From: Flabesymbios commensalis
Lineage: Eukaryota > Annelida > Polychaeta > Terebellida > Flabelligeridae
Length of the DNA stretch: 64,000 bases
Reading direction: 5' to 3'
Assembly: GCA_964017125.1 (NCBI GenBank)
Contig: OZ024902.1
Location: 52,276,309-52,340,308 of the forward strand
Position numbers and translations under genes: made by a program. Every line of letters starts with the position of its first letter. The stretch's first letter is position 1. Below the pieces are notes generated by a model, which saw only the letters and a program-made list of their open reading frames with translations, searched no databases and had not been told where the DNA came from. Positions 35,971-46,986 of the stretch are shown here, piece after piece.

Positions 35971-37248
35971 ATAACTGTTATAACCCAGAATTTCTGTGCG
36001 TATTAGAAAAAGTATCCAGATAAAAGAAGGTCATTTTGAAATCGCCAACTACAGACAGTTTTGAAAGGTGTATTTTGCCAGAGCTATCTCACTCGGAACA
36101 GGGACCTTTCACCCTATCCACAAAGAGGGTGTCTTCCGGAGAACCTCGATTCTCCTCGTGTGTTGCTTGAGGACCCTTGGTGTCGCGCAGAAGACCCCCG
36201 ACAAAAGGTCCGCCAAGACACACAACAGATCTCTTCTGTCCTGGCAACAGCAATTTACTAAGAGCCTCTCTCCCCCTCCTCCTGTCTGCCTTCTTCGTGT
36301 CCTTCTTTCTTGTCGGGTTTGTTCGGGCCGGGATCGCGCACACAGGCCGCCGTACCAAATCGATGTTAACGACATTAACCGCTTCCCAAACGACAAAGCA
36401 GACCGGCCGGACCGAGGTGACGAAGAATACCGTCCCCTCCTTATGGGAAACAAGGGCTGGATCTGGAGGGGTAGAGCCCCTCCTGGGAGCCGCTACCGGG
36501 GATTGCTTGTTGGTAACAGACACAGACAAGACCCAGCCTAGTCACCCTGCACCCCTGTCCGCCAGCCTGGCCAGCATTACACCAGCAAACTTTAGCCAGC
36601 TTCTCACACTTCTATCACTCGAAACATCCCAGCAAACGCAAAACATTTGTATAACATTTGTAAAATGTCGGACCAACGCTGGGCCGACGTTGTACAAATG
36701 CTATACAAATGTTTTGTGTTTACTGGGATGTCTGATAGGAATGGAGGCATGACTATGTTTCTGTCAGCGTTCATAGCATTTTGTTACCAGGGAACAATTA
36801 AACACATCAACAACGTTTTTACCACTTGAACATTTATCGTTCACATTGTGTCGGCGCTCATTACTGATAGCCGATGTTGTAAACATAAATATGTCACCTG
36901 TCAGCATAGCGTTGAGCAGGTGGTTAAATTAAATTTCAATGACAATAGATTAAATTATAGATTTTCAGTTGTATACAATGTGTTGAAACGTTCACATTTT
37001 ACATTGCAAACACCAGACAATAGATGAAAGACGCTGTACCAAATGCATGGTTCGAGCTGCAAATGACCTTCTATGCCACAGGACCGTAATATTTATATTT
37101 ATTTCTTGTTCCTGAGGGACATAAAGCTTTTGACCAACGCTGCAGCTCAGTCGGCATGCCATGATTTACGTTGTTTTCCTTGAAAATATGATGAAATAAT
37201 TATATTTGGCCAGCAACATTTTGATCAGCTTGTAATCTCATACTGCCC
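35971..37248. other. CpG-rich patch (about 36060-36600) and spacer
   Basis: Four overlapping frames of 114-191 codons on both strands, none recognised. The longest runs into a hairpin element. It may be an island or an unannotated untranslated exon. Confidence 0.35.
36628..36727. repeat. AACATTTGTA-type hairpin element
   Basis: CCCAGCAAACGCAAAACATT to AATGTTTTGTGTTTACTGGG. A shortened centre. Confidence 0.85.
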
Positions 37249-37330
37249 GACCAGCAAACACGAGATATTGAACCAATGTTGGCCCACCGTCTTCAACGTT
37301 GGTCCAATATCAACCCAACATCATTACAAT
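37249..37330. repeat. CAGCGTC-type hairpin element, right end lost
   Basis: CCAGCAAACACGAGATATTG; AATGTTGGCCCACCGTC facing AACGTTGGTCCAATATC. Confidence 0.7.
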
Positions 37331-37499
37331 GCCGCTTATTTTCCGGAAGGCATTCTGATTATAAAATGTCTAGAAAACAAAATGACAATGATTCAGCAAC
37401 ACATGATCCATAACTGGTCCAGCTTTCTTTGGCATCTGGATGGCTTTCAATCAAAGCAATGTATGCATGTACAGATAATACCAAGGCAAGGCAACGGAA

Positions 37500-37772
37500 C
37501 AGGCGCCATGACTCATTCAGTCTGCCTGGAGGGAACGGGTTCAAATCCAGACCGGACTTAATGTTTACCTAAATGGCTAAAACAACAGTACAAATAATTA
37601 TGTGGAGGGTACAGTGATGACTATTGCAGGCCTATTATGTATTCAGTATCGAAGTCTTCTGAAAAGAGTATGGCAAAGTCTCGACTTCAACTGCAGTACA
37701 TGTCCCTCCTGTCGCTATATAGTGCAATAATGTGCAGAAAGCGACATAAAAAGCCACATTCACTCACTAACT
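37500..37772 (+). mobile_element. tRNA-derived SINE with CACTCACTAA tail
   Basis: Same family as 26040-26335: A-box region CATGACTCATTCAGTCTGCC, B box GGGTTCAAATCC, and the end GTGCAGAAAGCGACATAAA with CACTCACTAA. A hairpin element lies 11 bases past the tail. Confidence 0.75.
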
Positions 37773-37782
37773 GGGCAAGCTT

Positions 37783-37892
37783 CCCAACAAATACGACTCG
37801 TTGGAACAATGATGTTTTAATGTTGGTCCAACTTCTGCGACGCTGGCCCAACAATTAAACATCATTGTTTCAGCGTGTCGTGTTTGTTGGGA
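37783..37892. repeat. CAGCGTC-type hairpin element, well preserved
   Basis: CCCAACAAATACGACTCGTT to GCGTGTCGTGTTTGTTGGG. CAATGATGTTTTAATGTTGG is mirrored on the right. Confidence 0.9.
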
Positions 37893-37910
37893 ATTATCTT
37901 CACCTCCATC

Positions 37911-38017
37911 CCGAGAAACACGAGACATTGACCTAACGTTTTATAAACTACGAGCCAGCGTTGTAGACGGTGGTCCGCTATTATAACAACGTTAGATCAA
38001 CGTCTCGTGTCTCTCCT
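37911..38017. repeat. CAGCGTC-type hairpin element with AACGTTAG arm
   Basis: GAGACATTGACCTAACGTT facing AACGTTAGATCAACGTCTC. A different arm from the copy 20 bases before it. Confidence 0.8.
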
Positions 38018-38437
38018 AGAATTTTATACAGCGATTTTGAATGCTGTGCTGGCACGCTGTTTTCAGATTATTTCCTTGCTGGTTTCTGTTAGGATTAAAT
38101 AACACATCTTCGAGTTAATAAAGTGGCTGATGCAACCCTTCTGATCGCAAAAACCTGTGCAAACTAGGTATATATGTCCAAATGTCAAAGTTAAGAACAC
38201 GCCGTTAACGTATTATCCAGTTTTGAAACCAGACACTGATGTCATCTCATATATCCCGATCACTGGGACTAATTACTGTGTTGGAAATGTTTCCGCACAT
38301 ATCAGATATTAAAAACAGAAACTTGTATGTGGCATACGCCTATATCGCATTTCAAAACGAATAATCTAATTGAGTATAGCATATCATTTAATCATATTTG
38401 TTGAATCTAATCTATATAAATGTGGCAATCCAGACAA

Positions 38438-38545
38438 CTCAGTAAACACGACGCATTTGTATTACATTTATACAATGTTGGACCAACGTCGAAGACGTTG
38501 GGCCGACGTTGTATAAATGTTATACAATTTTGTTTGTTTGTTGGG
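38438..38545. repeat. AACATTTGTA-type hairpin element
   Basis: CTCAGTAAACACGACGC to TTTGTTTGTTTGTTGGG, centre ACGTCGAAGACGT. Confidence 0.85.
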
Positions 38546-39696
38546 AATAATATTAAATAGAGTAATTGGATACTATAATAATAATAAATATATAGGTCGA
38601 GCTTTTCCAAACTTTGTCTGCGTGTCTTATTTGTTTTCTAAATTTAGTAAATCCTGGCATTAGCTATCCGTTTGCCCATATCTGGCGTAATGTCGGGCAA
38701 ACATAATAGATGTTGTGACACACTTGAACCAACCTTGTGTGTATAGAGGGGTACATAGAGGATCAGGAGGTTATGTATGTGGCATAAGTACAAAGGACAT
38801 ACCCCCTGCACCCCCTGATAAACCCCATACCGTGCCTCATCCACAGTAGTGTCACATTATACTGAGACACGGATGTCTGGTCGCAAGCATACATTCACCA
38901 GAGGTATTCAGTTGGCACCAAACGTTGGGATAACGGTTGTTTTGACATCGGGTCTGTGACTCCGATTTCGGGCCAGCCAGAAGACATCGTAGATCCATGA
39001 AGAGCTTACAGTAAACAAAGAATAGATACTTCCAAGGCAATATGGTACTTCGGTCAAACTCGGTGTTAAGGCAAAGCATTCTCCACACATAGATGTCGCT
39101 CGGGTCAACCTCCGCTCTCTCTCTGTAACCACACGCCATGTTTTGGCAGAAACTGCTCATTTTGAGCAGTTTTGCTGATATAACAACTGTAGGCTTATAA
39201 ACACGCTTAAGTGTCCTAAATATATATGGCAAATATAAAATACCACTACTCCGCCACATATGAGTTTCTATTGACAGAGAAATAGAAAAAAATCAAGGGA
39301 TTACTTTTTATCTCTGAGGGCAGAATGAAGTCAAAGCTTTTCCAACATTATCATGCTCTGGAAAAATATGGCATGCTGTGCCTTGAAAATTATTGTATTC
39401 TTGAATATCAAACAACTAACGAGATAAAACAAATAACGACGTTATTTCGCTATATACGATGCAGCTAAAAACTATAAACAAAAAGTCACAGCAACTCTAG
39501 CTATATGTACGAGATTTGCTTAATTTTGACCCAAAAACAACTAAAAACGTCAATGTAGGTCCTACTGAAATATATCTTTTTTATTTCCACGACAAATAAG
39601 TCCGGATTGATTTTTTTCTGTAATTAAAATATCTGCCTGTCTGTCTGTATATCGTTGTATGTGATATCTATGTTACATATTGAATTTAAGCTATTC

Positions 39697-39946
39697 TTAA
39701 CCCTTAAAGCGCTGAATCATTTTTATATAAACCATGGAGATGAAAGGTTTTTCTCTCAATTCGAAATCATCATAAATGTCTTAGTTTTATCTTTCTGATT
39801 CATTTGAAAACCCATGTTATGGGTCTACGACCATTATACATATTTTTACTCTTACAATGCGTGGATCGTCTTTAGTCGTCAGAATCTGACGTCTACAGAC
39901 GTCAGATTCTGACGACTAAAGTCGGTCCCTGAACTGTAACGGTTAA
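39697..39946. mobile_element. TTAA element, GTCAGAATCTGAC hairpin family
   Basis: Best copy: TTAACCCTTAAAGCGC to ACGGTTAA, opposite orientation to the 7.8-kb copy. The hairpin at about 39862-39930 (TTTAGTCGTCAGAATCTGAC and its complement) has arms of about 30 bases and sits 16 bases from the right end. Confidence 0.8.
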
Positions 39947-40014
39947 TTATTATGTGATAAACCGGACCAGTGACGTATCCTGAGAAATAATAAGAAATAC
40001 ACGGGACTGTACTG

Positions 40015-40092
40015 CCGCGCAATAGCAAAAGGCGGTATCTTCTTATTTTATAAGTAAGTTAGATACTGTATTTTGCTTTTTTCAGAGCAGAG
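40015..40092. repeat. GCAGTAACTGCTTAC hairpin element
   Basis: AGCAAAAGGCGGTATCTTCT facing TAGATACTGTATTTTGCTTT. Confidence 0.75.
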
Positions 40093-40120
40093 TACATCTG
40101 CGGGGTTGTCACATCATACG

Positions 40121-40224
40121 CAATCACGCGGCATTCACCCATTGCTGTTTCAATGTTGGTCCACCGTCTTCGACGCTGGCCCAACATTGAAACAGCATCG
40201 GGTGAATGCCGCGTGTTTGCTGGG
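40121..40224. repeat. CAGCGTC-type hairpin element with GCATTCACCC arm
   Basis: CGCGGCATTCACCCATTGCT facing AGCATCGGGTGAATGCCGCG, ending TGTTTGCTGGG. Confidence 0.9.
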
Positions 40225-42017
40225 ATGGTACGCGATCCGTCTTGTCGGACACTCCTGGCATCAGATGTGGTGTCACATCCATGAGGATTCAGCCACCAAC
40301 ACAGAGAGCTGACTGGCTGCGACTGCTCATCTGGGTTGTGAACCACTCGTGCTGAAAATAGATAAACCCTGACAGATAATCCGCTATCTGCGGTATCCAG
40401 ATCAGTATCTGCCACCAGAGAGATCTTAGATAAATCCATGATCAGACCAACGTTTGCCCTACGTTAGGCTAGCGAGGGGACGTTGGCCTATCATCGAGTG
40501 TCAACAGTTATTTTCTTTGATCCCAAACTATTTTGTACAGACAAACACTGTATAATGACATATAGCAATATCTATAATATTTTTTTAATTTGATATGATC
40601 AGCATATCTTGTTCGTGGTAGTGAAATATAACAACAATTTTGAGAATATTCCGAAGGCCTTAATCTTATCATGATAATGACGCATTGTGCTCATTGGAAT
40701 GAAATTAATCAAAACTAATTTCAAGACACAGACAGTTTCCACTGTCAGTTTGTTATAATCTTTTCATCAAGAATTAAAATTGAATACATATTATCCAATA
40801 AATTATTCACAACATCTTGACATTGATTGGCATTGAAGATAATTTTCCATGATGTGTAGAATCATCTTCCGGCTATGCCAGTATAATTCACGACGACATG
40901 GCTTACACTATAATTTTTTTCACATTAAAATTTAATCTTTATGAGTGTGATTAGGCTGATTAATTATTTTATCGGTTTAAAACAACGTGGCCAAGCTCAC
41001 GAAACTGCGAATACATTATCAGTGAATAAATACTAGTTATCCATACATTCTTGCAACTTTGATGGTCCAGTGAGATTTACGTGCAGAATTAGACCAAAGG
41101 TATGACACATTATTATGTTACTTCGATTGTAGTTTTCTCATCTGCTCAAACTCTGATTCAGTTTAATAAATCAAAAGGCAATCTGGACAAAATTGTCATG
41201 CCGTAAGCTCCACTGATTCATGCATATTGGGTGTATCTATAAAAAGTTTCACAACTTTAATGATCATAAATTATCACTGTCGGAAACTTAACCCTCGAAG
41301 GACAATAATTAGAAGGGAATGAGGGACAACAGCTTCCGGTTTTAAGGACACACACCTGACCCTCCACACAATTCACCCAATGCCAGAACATCACTGCTCC
41401 CCAGTGTAAAACATGCCTATGACATCACCCGGAAAAGTAGGCCTCTCAGATTGCCTGGATAAATGGATCCTGCCGAAAGATTGGATACTGACGATTATAA
41501 ATAAATCCCCGGGCGAGGCGGGCTGTAAGAAGCGTCCCTGTGGGAGGGGTACTGCTGGTATCCCGGGGGTACCGTGCCCCTCTCCCCGGCTCCCATGACA
41601 ACAGCTGTCACCAACCGAGGCCTTAGCCGTCTTTGTAGATCTGGCGTTCCCAGGCGCAGTGTCTGCAAGCGCAATGTCTGCAACAAGAAGGGCCGGCGTC
41701 AGCGAGGTCCAAACAATGGGCCGACGTCTGCGACGCTGGCCCATTGTCGGGCCTCTGCTGCCCCAGCCAGTGTCTCTGCGGGGTGTTGGACATCTCAAGC
41801 GGTGGGTTTTTTCCCGGATGCGTTCCATCAATTTAGGAGTAAAGGGACTCCAGACAGCCACTCGGCCTGCTTGCATTGTTCTGGATCAACCAATTGACAA
41901 GTCCGTTAATAACACATGAAAATGTCAAGTTCGCTAATCAGCACAGGCTCTCGTCTACCAAATTGCCAAACAAAGGTGCATCAAATACATTCCCCTCAGA
42001 ACAGAAAGCTGAATCCA
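40225..42017. other. Intergenic with GC-rich patch (about 41330-41890)
   Basis: The patch holds one hairpin core (41711-41747) and opposing frames without recognisable domains. Confidence 0.4.
41711..41747. repeat. CAGCGTC-type hairpin core
   Basis: AACAATGGGCCGACGTC facing GACGCTGGCCCATTGT around TGC. Confidence 0.75.
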
Positions 42018-42511
42018 GTGCAAAATGTCCTAATTAGGCCTTAATTAGGTCATAAATTAATTATTGATTAAAATTTCTGAATTTCACGAGGATTGTTTAT
42101 GCACAGACACGAGCTCTTTCAAACAAAGCAAAAAAAAGTGAAATCGGATAAGAATTGAGGGAGGAGAAGGATTTCTTCTGAATTGAGACCAAAGTGTCCT
42201 AATTACGTCTTCTCCTCTCTCAATTCTTATCCGATCTCAACTTTGTTTGCTTTGCGTGAAAGAGCTATTGTCTGTGCATAAAACATCCTCGTGAAATTCA
42301 GAAATGTTTATCAATAATTAACTTATGACCTAATTAGGACCTAATTAGGAGATTTTGGCCACAATTCACAAGAAATGCTTCTCCTCCCCTAATTCTTATC
42401 CGATTTCAATTTTGTTTACTTTGTTTGAAAGAGCTCGTGCCTGTGCTTAAAATTTTCTCACGAATTTCAAAAATTTTAATTCGTAATTAACTTATGCCCT
42501 AATTAAAGATG
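42018..42511. repeat. Three copies of a ~160-bp repeat, first inverted
   Basis: Copy 1 (about 42018-42185) faces copy 2 (42190-42360), and copy 3 (42360-42511) follows in the orientation of copy 2. Shared blocks: AATTCTTATCCGAT, GAAAGAGCT, GTGCATAAAA, GACCTAATTAGG. Confidence 0.85.
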
Positions 42512-43223
42512 AGCTTCTGTGTTATTGACACTCTGGTTGTTCCACCACGTCTGTATGACTCCGCTCTTCAGACAAAAAAATAAAAAATGATGCTAGAAAT
42601 GCATTCCCATGCCTAAATTGGCCAATTGGTTTAAAATTGCCTTTAATCAGTTAAAATGTCCCCACGGGATGAAGATGTTAAATTTGCTTCTGAATTACGT
42701 TGTTTGCGGCCGCCATCTTGAATTCATGCTCAAGAATATGTTTAAGGTTAAAATAAATGTCAGAAATGAAATCCCCATGGCAGAATTAGTCAAAAGTGAA
42801 ATTTTGTTTGTCAAAATAGCTCCACAAATGAAAAATTTCTGTTCGGTCGAAACCGATGGCGGCCATTTTTGAAAACGCTGGTTTTTGGTACTTATCCTCA
42901 AAAATCGCGAGGGGCATAGGAGCTTATTTTTAAGATCATCATTTAATGTACCTAAAACCACCAAGACACTGAGCTTTCATGAAAATGGTCACGGAATCCA
43001 GAAAAATGACCCAACTATATGTGAGCTTCTCTAATGATGCTTGATTATTAAGCATTAGAAAACACATGCATTGGTAAAATGTTTTATTTTAAAATCTATT
43101 CACCGCCTTCTGGTGGAAAATTACCCCATCTGGTGGCCTGGAGGATGCTTTTAAAGCGACATTTACGTGGCAAACAGAGAGCTCCTTGAATGGGAATCTT
43201 GTTAACAAGTTTCAGTCAGACAA

Positions 43224-43331
43224 CCCACCAAACACGATTCTTTGCTCTGGTGCTGGTTAAAGTTGCCCCACCGTATTCTACGATGGCCCAACACTATTTC
43301 AACATGGTTTCAGCATCTTTTGTTTGCTGGG
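43224..43331. repeat. CAGCGTC-type hairpin element (worn)
   Basis: CCCACCAAACACGATTC to TCTTTTGTTTGCTGGG. Confidence 0.7.
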
Positions 43332-43460
43332 AATAGCACACAGGAAAACTATAGTTGTAGACAAAGTTGGCGACCCAAATACCCCCCCCCCCCCAACCAC
43401 AGCTGGGTATATGCTTCTTCAAGGTATATTCCCTTTACCTCATTGAATTATTGAGATTAT

Positions 43461-43545
43461 TGATCCAATGCTAGGATAATGTTTGGCCACCGTCTGCGAC
43501 ATTGGCCCAATATTATCCCAGCAATGGTTCAATGTTTGTTGTGTC
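43461..43545. repeat. CAGCGTC-type hairpin element (worn)
   Basis: CTAGGATAATGTTTGGCCAC facing TTGGCCCAATATTATCCCAG. Confidence 0.65.
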
Positions 43546-44212
43546 TTTCTACTCGCAGGAGACAATTCTTACAAGTAGCAGCTTCCTCTGTCGTCTCTAT
43601 CTTAATCTTATTGCTTTATTTTACTCGGTTTCTGCAGAGTGTCATCAGAGGTTTTTGTTGTTTGTCACGCCCTCGTGTAAAGTACATCGAGCGAAATGAG
43701 AACATCAAACGAGACTGTGGAGGCAGAGTGGGGCTTTACCAGGCTGCTAGCGTCCGAGGGGGGCACTGCTTCAGGGACTCTGGAGAAATCCTCACCCCTC
43801 CCTCCCCCCTTCTCTCTGAGTCCCCTGCAGTCTCTATAGTTGTTGACCACGTCGATAAGGTGCATTGCCAGATACGTGTTGCATTGATTGCGTTCATTTC
43901 GAGCTGTCGTTGTCACACAGTTTAGTTGATGGAATCTAACGATTTAGAAGACCCCACAACTTAACAAACGAAACACCTAATTTGTCTGTACGTGTGAATC
44001 CAGTGCACGTAAATGGTAAAATAGCTAAGTGTCGTATTTGAACAATCCCTAATTATTACAAGAATTAGTAATGTTATACATAATAACTGGTGAATCTGGA
44101 TCCAGGTTACATGGGTCTTTGATCCAACGCAGAATCAATTCCGGCCCAGCATTGCTACAGCGTCAAATCAAGCTGTGCTTTATTTCTGACAATGCGGAAG
44201 GCGACTGTCAAT

Positions 44213-44302
44213 TATAATTCGTCGCCTCGGAGCTAAAGGATCCTATCTGACACTCGTTAGAGTGGCAGATAGGATCCTTTAGCTCCGAGGCGACGAATTA
44301 TA
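44213..44302. repeat. 90-bp palindrome, one mismatch in 43
   Basis: TATAATTCGTCGCCTCGGAG to CTCCGAGGCGACGAATTATA. AGGATCCTATCTG is mirrored. Confidence 0.95.
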
Positions 44303-45316
44303 CTCTTTGAAATTCAGCGAATACACTGTAGTAGACTGTTGAAAAAGTATAAATAATTGTCTCAAAATGTTTTGTAAAAAATGTGTGGAGATTAAAGTAT
44401 AATATGTTTTATATAATGCAATTCGTGCTGGCCTGCTGTAAGTTGATGAGAAGCACCATGCAATAACACATCAAAAAATCTACATCAATTTTACGGTTAT
44501 ATAATCGGTTATCTGTTTTAAATTTAGACAAATATTATGATTTAAAAGGGCTGTTAAAGTTCTCTGTTGTGTGTTTAGAATATAACATACAATAATACAA
44601 TAACCATACCATGAATACATTTTGGAACATTGTGAATACATTTTTCTATTTGGTTATCGGCGCTAAAAGTGTGTTAGACGGATTATTAGCTTGGTTGAAC
44701 GAATGCAAATATGTCATCGCCTACAATCATCCAAAAAGCACCGCACATTATATTTTATTTACCGATTTTTAATTATGCATGATCCCAAGCGAATGGTGTA
44801 GAAACAGTCCACACCGCCATACGACCAGAAGGATTACGAGCTGTACTGTTATTGAATGGGAGAGCAAATCAACAGCTTGCTTGGCGAGCGGCAGAATATG
44901 GATTCCGCAGCTATTAGTTATGCTTTTATCATTGATGGCGTGGCCCGGTTGAATAGGACAATAGGGGGGATGCGTTTATCTGTTTATATATGCCGACCAG
45001 AAACGTACACTTTGATGGACATGCCGCTGGAAGGATGTTCGATGTAATGGCCTTTTGAACGCTGTGTTTGCCAATTTGTCACCATATAGGCAGGATAGTG
45101 CATGGAGTTCCGAACCCCCCCCCCCCGTCACATCCACGTGCTCTCTTACAAGCTACGTCATCGTAGTTAAAACGACCGATGACTCTTTGCTCTCCAGAGC
45201 TTCACTCATTTGAAGAGGCTTTTAAACATCTAAGATTTAAGGCATATTTTCTCGAAGAAGTCTTACACCGATATTTCGCATTGCGATACCGAGCGGTAGG
45301 GTCAATAATACGCCTA

Positions 45317-45425
45317 CCCAGCAAACACAAAGCATTTGCATAACATCTGTACAACGTCGTCCTAACGTCTTCGACGTTGGTCCAACATTGTACAAATGTT
45401 ATACAAATGCTTTGTGCTTACTGGG
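45317..45425. repeat. AACATTTGTA-type hairpin element
   Basis: CCCAGCAAACACAAAGC to GCTTTGTGCTTACTGGG. AAGC and GCTT are a matched change in both arms. Confidence 0.9.
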
Positions 45426-45617
45426 TAGCACATGTAGGTCTGATGAACAGGGTCCAGTCTCTACCGAAAAGACGACACCGGCTACCGACGAGACGTCTCA
45501 GCGGAAGTGGTTGGTGTGGTAAGGCCGTCTCTACGACATGGATTAAAGCAAAATTCGTCGCGTCGTAAATAAAAGAGCCAGTCTGACGACCAGTTTAAAA
45601 CACCATAATATGACACC

Positions 45618-45722
45618 AGACAGTGGCGTCGTGACCCCCACGATGTATCAAAGCATCATTTTGCATCTCTGAGGAATGACTTATTCCCTACATCTATAGG
45701 GGTTTTAGAACGATTTTTGTAT
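45618..45722. mobile_element. Fragment of ATCCACTAC-family TTAA element
   Basis: CACGATGTATCAAAGCATCA and TTTTGCATCTCTGAGGAATG match the hairpin-distal end of the elements at 50.1 and 51.9 kb. Confidence 0.5.
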
Positions 45723-45750
45723 CGAACTGATTTAATAATAACGATATTGT

Positions 45751-45806
45751 CTCGACGTTGGTCCAACATTGTACACATGTTATACACATGTTTTGTGTTT
45801 GCCGGG
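45751..45806. repeat. AACATTTGTA-type hairpin element, right half only
   Basis: GACGTTGGTCCAACATTG to GTTTTGTGTTTGCCGGG with no left arm. Confidence 0.7.
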
Positions 45807-46604
45807 ATAGTGTTGACGTCATGTCTGGTCAATCATCACAAGCATGCAGTCACTGTGCAGCACATTTTTACAATAAATTACAAATTATTGTGGTTTAAAA
45901 AGCTTGCTCCTTGAATTAATGAAAACATGGCATCTCGTACTCTGTTTTCTGAAGCGGTTGTAGCTGCAATGTACAATATTTTATATGCATTGAGGTGTCA
46001 CAGATCTGCGGTCATTCAAATTGACACTGCAGTCTTTTCAATAGCACATAGTCTAGTCAGCATACTGCATTTGACAAAATTGCTGTTTCTGGTGAAGCTC
46101 TGTATAGCATACACATCTGTGGGGTGTCACAGTGCTGTTTCTATTGGGTCCGTGGCATCGCGTTTATAGACACACGTCCGATAAGCCAGAATCATCCTTC
46201 TATTGTTTGAGCTTCCATTTTTTTCCGCTTCCAACAGCAATATTGGGATCACTGTTGACAGAGGCTTTTCTCTGATCCTTTGTCACTCAGTCGATCTATT
46301 CAGACCTAAAGTGACGGACAAGTCGACTGCGTGTGGTTTTGTGTGGTTTTGTGTGGTTTCATTCCTTTTGGATCATCACTCTGAGGAAATACAAAGATTA
46401 AATATAGACAATATCATTCCACACCTGATATCAATATCATTTATTTAAAAACGGTAATCAAAATACAAATATCCCTCGAGATTGGTGGCGAATGAACGAA
46501 ATTATTTAAGTTAAAATTATTGTTAATGTTGTCTTGTTTAAATCACCAACACACTTCGCAGGATTACTTTGTTCCGCCGCTGTCATAGGACCGCATTGCC
46601 TGAC

Positions 46605-46746
46605 TTAACCCTAAAGCGCGGAATTTGTTATAAAAACCTTGGAGATCAAAGGGTTTATTTCAATTTAAAATCTTCATAGCTGTCTTATTCAGCTCTTTCC
46701 GATTCATTTGAATACCTACATGTTATGGGTCTACTGTAAGGGTTAA
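46605..46746. mobile_element. TTAA element, hairpin-less short form
   Basis: Runs TTAACCCTAAAGCGC to TAAGGGTTAA with the body of the GTCAGAATCTGAC family, but the hairpin is absent. Its last TTAA (46743-46746) is also the first TTAA of the next element. Confidence 0.7.
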
Positions 46747-46986
46747 CCCTTTAACCGCCGGTGTCGCATATATTCGGGTTTTCATTTTTTATCAGCACAT
46801 TAATTACCACATTTTAAATATGTTAAAGATAAAATTTCACATCAACCAGCAAGATTTGAAAAGGGTTGACCTACATTTTGTCAAATCTGAATAATTTTCA
46901 CTCACCTGAAGTTGTGGATTGCGTCAGCGAGCACAACTTCAAGTGGGTCAAAAATCAGATTGAATAATTTGGCGGTTAAAGGGTTG
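46743..46986. mobile_element. TTAA element, ACCGCCGGTG family
   Basis: Starts TTAACCCTTTAACCGCC and ends GGCGGTTAAAGGGTTGA. The hairpin ACCTGAAGTTGTGG facing CACAACTTCAAGTG at about 46901-46950 is near the right end only. Confidence 0.75.

Larger units (their letters stand above)
38018..40014. other. Intergenic; unexplained minus frame 38852-39259
   Basis: The 135-codon minus frame is not repeat-derived as far as I can see and has a protein-like stretch around its middle, but I recognise no family and see no clear splice sites. Confidence 0.3.
42512..46604. other. Intergenic with MITEs
   Basis: GCGGCCGCCATCTTG and GGCGGCCATTTTTG words at about 42707 and 42860 look like an inverted pair in an old repeat. 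C-runs occur at about 43381 and 45113. A (GTGTGGTTTT)n triplet lies at about 46331-46360. No gene seen. Confidence 0.4.

Noticed and set aside
36068-36752. Genes in the 36-kb patch (114-191 codons)
   Set aside because: Four overlapping frames on both strands, one of which runs into a hairpin element. No domain.
43479-43925. 148-codon plus-strand gene
   Set aside because: It starts inside a hairpin element, and the rest has no recognisable domain.
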